A stretch of DNA of 64,000 nucleotides from an uncultured Candidatus Saccharibacteria bacterium. Its GTDB lineage: Bacteria > Patescibacteriota > Saccharimonadia > Saccharimonadales > Saccharimonadaceae. The stretch is from the NCBI GenBank assembly GCA_946408595.1, contig CAMJSX010000001.1:120356-184355 (forward strand). The letters run 5' to 3'. The position numbers were made by a program, and so were the translations under genes. Under the pieces are notes generated by a model. It was not told the DNA's origin, searched no databases, and saw only the letters and a program-made list of their open reading frames with translations. Shown one piece after another: positions 60,289-64,000 of this stretch (the stretch's first letter is position 1; each line of letters starts with the position of its first letter).

Positions 60289-62007
60289 ATGAAAAAGAAA
60301 GATTATCAAGAGCGTCCTTGGCTCAAGTATTATGAAGAAGGCGACATGCGCCCGAACCTTGAATATCCTGACTGTTCGATGGTCGACATGGTGCTTCAAT
60401 CTGCTGAAAAATGGCCAGATAATATGGCATATTCATATTTTGGTCACAAGGTAACCTATAAGAACTTTGTCAAAAAAATCGAGAAGACTGCAAAAGCTCT
60501 CAAGAACTACGGCGTTAAGGAAGGCGATCGTGTGACGATCTGTATGCCAAACACTCCAGAGAGCATCACGATGGTTTATGCTGTCAACATGATTGGTGCA
60601 GTGTGTAACATGGTTCATCCACTTTCTTCCGAGAAGGAGCTTGAATACTACATTAAGGTCTCTGACAGTAAATATGTGCTCGTGATCGATGCAGTTTTTG
60701 ACAAGATTTATAAGTGTCGTGACACAGCCAATCTTGAGCGTATTATCGTGGTGCGCCCATCAGATGGCCTAGGTTTCTTAAAGAAGAAACTTTATCGTGT
60801 ACTTCACGTTAAAAAAGTGAAACTTCCAACCAATGATTCACGTGTGGTTTTGTGGGAAGACTTCATTGCTAATTCCTATTTCTACCAGGGTAATTATTAC
60901 GAGAAGCGTGGCGCAGATGACCTCGCGGTGATTCTTTATTCTGGTGGTACTACGGGAACACCAAAGGGAATCATGCTCAATAACTTGAGCTTTAACGCAC
61001 TTGGTCTTGGTGCAATCGAAGTAATTAAGCCATGCGTTCCTGGCGCAACCATTCTCTCGATTCTCCCTATCTTCCACGGCTTTGGTCTTGGCGTTTGTAT
61101 CCATATTCCACTCTGTGGTGGTATGGGCTGTGTGCTGGTTCCAGCATTTTCGAAAAAACAATTTGCCGACCTTATCCGCAAGAACGAGCCAACCTTTATC
61201 GTTGGTGTTCCTACACTATTTGAAGCTTTGCTCGAAACGAAACTTAAAGAGAACGAGCTTGAATGTGTGAAGGCCGTGGTTTGTGGCGGTGATGCTTTGA
61301 ACCAGACTTTGCGCAACAAAGTTAATGACTTCCTCAAGGCTCATGGCTCAACAGCTGTGATTCGTGTGGGTTATGGTCTCACAGAAGCAACTGCTGCAAC
61401 TTGTCTTTCTCCTGAAAGAGCTTGTGATGAGGGTATCATCGGCGCTCCACTACCGGACAACTACTTCAAGATCATCAAACCAGATACATTCAAGGAATGT
61501 GCAGTTGGCGAAGAAGGTGAGATTTGTATTAATGGTCCATCCGTGATGATGGGATATCTTAATAATGACGCTGAAACGGCCCAAACTCTTCGCGTCCATG
61601 ATGATGGCAAGGTATGGCTACATACGGGCGATATTGGTGTGCTCAAGAAAGATGGCTTCATCTACTTTGCGCAGCGCCTCAAGCGTATGATTATCTCTTC
61701 TGGATATAACGTTTATCCAACTCAGCTTGAGACAGTTATCAACTCTCATGAGGCGGTTCTCACCTCAACTGTGATTGGAATTGATCACCCATACAAGGGT
61801 CAAGTGCCAAAGGCATTCATCGTTTTGAAGCCTGGCTATAAGGCTGGTAAGCGCATCGAACGTGAGATTCGTGAGCTTCTCGAAAGAAACGTGCCGATTT
61901 ATGCACTTCCAACTGCTTACGAATTCCGTGATAAGCTCCCAACGACCTTGGTCGGTAAGGTTGCTTTCAAGAAACTCGAAGAAGAAGAAAAGGCAAAAAA
62001 GAAATAA
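60289..62007 (+). CDS. AMP-dependent acyl-CoA synthetase/ligase
   Basis: VILYSGGTTGTPKGIMLNN; VGYGLTEATAAT; LHTGDIGVLKKDGFIYFAQRLKRMIISSGYNVYP. Confidence 0.9.
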   Translation: MKKKDYQERPWLKYYEEGDMRPNLEYPDCSMVDMVLQSAEKWPDNMAYSYFGHKVTYKNFVKKIEKTAKALKNYGVKEGDRVTICMPNTPESITMVYAVNMIGAVCNMVHPLSSEKELEYYIKVSDSKYVLVIDAVFDKIYKCRDTANLERIIVVRPSDGLGFLKKKLYRVLHVKKVKLPTNDSRVVLWEDFIANSYFYQGNYYEKRGADDLAVILYSGGTTGTPKGIMLNNLSFNALGLGAIEVIKPCVPGATILSILPIFHGFGLGVCIHIPLCGGMGCVLVPAFSKKQFADLIRKNEPTFIVGVPTLFEALLETKLKENELECVKAVVCGGDALNQTLRNKVNDFLKAHGSTAVIRVGYGLTEATAATCLSPERACDEGIIGAPLPDNYFKIIKPDTFKECAVGEEGEICINGPSVMMGYLNNDAETAQTLRVHDDGKVWLHTGDIGVLKKDGFIYFAQRLKRMIISSGYNVYPTQLETVINSHEAVLTSTVIGIDHPYKGQVPKAFIVLKPGYKAGKRIEREIRELLERNVPIYALPTAYEFRDKLPTTLVGKVAFKKLEEEEKAKKK

Positions 62008-62081
62008 TAAAAGGCCCCGCGCAGACGGGGCTTTTTAATGCGCTCATGGTATAATAGTTATAACAATTAAAAAGGAGAAAA

Positions 62082-62756
62082 ATGAAAACCTTTAGCAGAA
62101 TGATATGGGGATTTGCGCTGATCGCGCTCGGTGTTATTATCGGCGGCAACGCAATGAAATGGTTCGATATCAATATTTTCTTTGATGGATGGTGGACACT
62201 ATTTATTATTGTCCCTTCCGCAGTCGACGTAATTGCAAAGCGTGAGCTTAGCTCTCTTATCGGTGTTCTAGTTGGCGTAGTGCTTCTACTCGCATGCCAA
62301 GATATTGTTGATTTTGGCGACATCTGGAAATTGATTCTCCCAGCCGTTTTGATTTTAATTGGCCTTTCTTTCATCTTCAAAGACGTCTTCAATTTTTCGA
62401 AGAAGAAAGAAATCGATCATTTGAACGATGTTGCTGGCGACAAAACAGAATACAATGCTACCTTTTCTGGCCAAAACATCAAGGTTGATGGCGAGTTCAA
62501 AGGCGTGAAGCTTTCGGCAATCTTTGGCGGAATCAAATATGATCTTTCCGAAGCTAAAATCAAAGGCAAACAAGTGCTTAACTGTACTGCCGTGTTTGGT
62601 GGAATTGATATCATCTTGCCAGAAGACGTGAATGTTGAGGTCGTTTCTTCCTCTGCCTTCGGTGGTGTTTCTCGTAAACGCGTGAACAAAGGCGATGGCT
62701 CGAAGATTGTTTATATTAACGCTAATTGCGCCTTCGGCGGAGTGGACATTAAATAA
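62082..62756 (+). CDS. LiaF-like membrane protein
   Basis: N-terminal TM helices; C-terminal beta-rich FGGIKYDLSEAKIKGKQVLNCTAVFGGIDIILPEDVNVEV. Confidence 0.75.
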   Translation: MKTFSRMIWGFALIALGVIIGGNAMKWFDINIFFDGWWTLFIIVPSAVDVIAKRELSSLIGVLVGVVLLLACQDIVDFGDIWKLILPAVLILIGLSFIFKDVFNFSKKKEIDHLNDVAGDKTEYNATFSGQNIKVDGEFKGVKLSAIFGGIKYDLSEAKIKGKQVLNCTAVFGGIDIILPEDVNVEVVSSSAFGGVSRKRVNKGDGSKIVYINANCAFGGVDIK

Positions 62757-63592
62757 TGACCACCTTTCAGAAGATAATTAAGTATTTCGCGATTTCGCTC
62801 GCTGCGGTCATAATCGTATCGATCGTATCGGGAATTACCTTCGGAATCTATGTCGCAGGGAACGTTATCGGACTAATCCGTAGTGATGATTCTGAGGTAT
62901 TAGAAAACCTAGAAGTGATTTCTGGTTCAGAGAATGCTTCCGCTTCAAAGCTTGAAGTCGAGCTTGGTGCGATGAACTTTTATATTAAGAAAGGCGACGA
63001 GTTCAAAGTTGAAGCCAATAAATCTGATGTGAAGTTTGAAGTAAAGGACAATGTTGCTTATATTAAGGATGACACACGTGGCGGTTGGTTTAACTTTGGC
63101 TCAATTAAGGGAAGTATTGTTGTATATATTCCAGGCGAGAGTGAAATCTTTGAAGGCGTCGTAATCAAAGGCGGAGCTGGGGTGATCAATATTGATGATC
63201 TAAAAACCCGTAACCTTCGCTTTGATATGGGTGCCGGAAAAGTTCTGATTTCAAATCTCGAGGTAACTGACGAAGCCAAAATTGATGGCGGCGCAGGGAA
63301 GATCGAGATTCTTGGCGGCACTATTCGTGACCTTGATCTAGATCTCGGTGTTGGCAAAACGGACATCCGTACGAAGTTGATCGGTCATTCCGAAATCGAT
63401 GCTGGTGTTGGGGCTGTCAACATTTCTTTGATTGGTTCTCGTGATGATTACGAGATTAAGTTTAGCAGAGGCCTAGGCGGCATTTCGGTTGATGGACAAG
63501 ATGTTTCTGATGGTGAAACTATTGGAAACGGGCTAAACTTCCTTAAGATTAGTGGGGGTGTTGGAAGTATCGACGTGAAGTTTGACGAATAA
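62756..63592 (+). CDS. DUF4097-like beta-helical membrane-anchored protein
   Basis: One N-terminal TM; IKGGAGVINIDDLKTRNLRFDMGAGKVLISNLEV...GGAGKIEILGGTI repeats. Confidence 0.7.
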   Translation: MTTFQKIIKYFAISLAAVIIVSIVSGITFGIYVAGNVIGLIRSDDSEVLENLEVISGSENASASKLEVELGAMNFYIKKGDEFKVEANKSDVKFEVKDNVAYIKDDTRGGWFNFGSIKGSIVVYIPGESEIFEGVVIKGGAGVINIDDLKTRNLRFDMGAGKVLISNLEVTDEAKIDGGAGKIEILGGTIRDLDLDLGVGKTDIRTKLIGHSEIDAGVGAVNISLIGSRDDYEIKFSRGLGGISVDGQDVSDGETIGNGLNFLKISGGVGSIDVKFDE

Positions 63593-63646
63593 TTGTTTAA
63601 CTTCAGCTAAAAAAAGGACCGCACGATGTGCGGCCTTTTTGACAAG

Positions 63647-63817
63647 CTAATTGTCGTTAACTTTCTTAGTATTTGTAGGTACATATTTAAGTACAGCTTC
63701 TATGTTGCCTTCAACTTCAAAGAACCTTTCTCTTGCATCCCTTGGGGAACGTACGCTTGTTGGGGTGAGCACACCCCGCTCTTCTTCGGTTAAAAACGAC
63801 TTGTTCTGATTGGCCAT
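63647..63817 (-). CDS. 56-aa hypothetical protein
   Basis: MANQNKSFLTEEERGVLTPTSVRSPRDARERFFEVEGNIEAVLKYVPTNTKKVNDN; GGGAGGTG SD before this start. Confidence 0.6.
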   Translation of the reverse strand: MANQNKSFLTEEERGVLTPTSVRSPRDARERFFEVEGNIEAVLKYVPTNTKKVNDN

Positions 63818-63919
63818 ACCATCACCTCCCATTTTTGGCCTAACAAATGCTACCTCTGTATTATACCATGGGACTTTAGGGATAGCGAGGCTTAATTCTA
63901 TTGACAATAAAACAAAAAT

Positions 63920-63941
63920 AAGACCCTTTGGGTCTATTTTT
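63920..63941 (-). terminator. terminator downstream of the minus-strand tRNA
   Basis: AGACCC-aaa-GGGTCT followed by a U-rich tract on the minus strand. Confidence 0.7.
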
Positions 63942-63947
63942 ATTCTG

Positions 63948-64000
63948 TGGCTCCCCCGGCCAGACTCGAACTGGCAACCTCGAAGTTAACAGCTTCTTGC
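63948..64000 (-). tRNA. partial tRNA, probably Asn (GTT)
   Basis: Minus strand: anticodon loop CTGTTAA, T-arm GCCAG-TTCGAGT-CTGGC, 3' CGGGGGA-G-CCA; 5' half lies outside the window. Confidence 0.8.

Overview
The window looks like a chromosomal segment of a Candidatus Saccharibacteria (TM7/CPR)-type bacterium. I infer this from the 16S signature (GCCGCGGTCATACGTAGGATCC, TAAAGAGTTGCGTAGGTGG), compact gene spacing and CPR-style surface proteins. TGA is used as a stop. Most of the window is housekeeping: polA, mutM, holA-like, rpsT, rpsU, adk, map, ftsA-ftsZ, nrdR-like, ileS, rplU, parA-parB, relA/spoT, thrS, miaA, rimB/rimK-like pair, rpmB-rplT-rpmI-infC, comM, a TraD-like ATPase, gyrB-gyrA, rpsA. 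RNA genes are rrs, rnpB, ssrA, tRNA-Asp, -Thr, -Val and a partial tRNA-Asn. No CRISPR array, transposase, integrase or phage module was recognised. The most interesting signals are RNA or DNA structures: (i) a T-box riboswitch with mutually exclusive terminator and antiterminator before ileS; (ii) a two-copy ~82-bp structured repeat with covarying stems, each copy just upstream of an RNA gene or RNA-like element; (iii) a GC-rich palindromic element inserted in frame in polA; (iv) tRNA 3'-end hairpin duplications after tRNA-Asp and tRNA-Val; (v) a stand-alone 16S gene with its own promoter, processing stem and terminator; (vi) many promoters placed so that +1 coincides with the start codon (leaderless mRNAs); (vii) a two-peptide small-ORF locus; (viii) an unclassified structured RNA and an sRNA candidate; (ix) a Shine-Dalgarno-sequestering hairpin. 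Several proteins have lost the expected catalytic or metal-binding residues (NrdR, DHH, MurI-like, NUDIX). All calls come from reading the sequence and the ORF track; no searches or folding programs were run.
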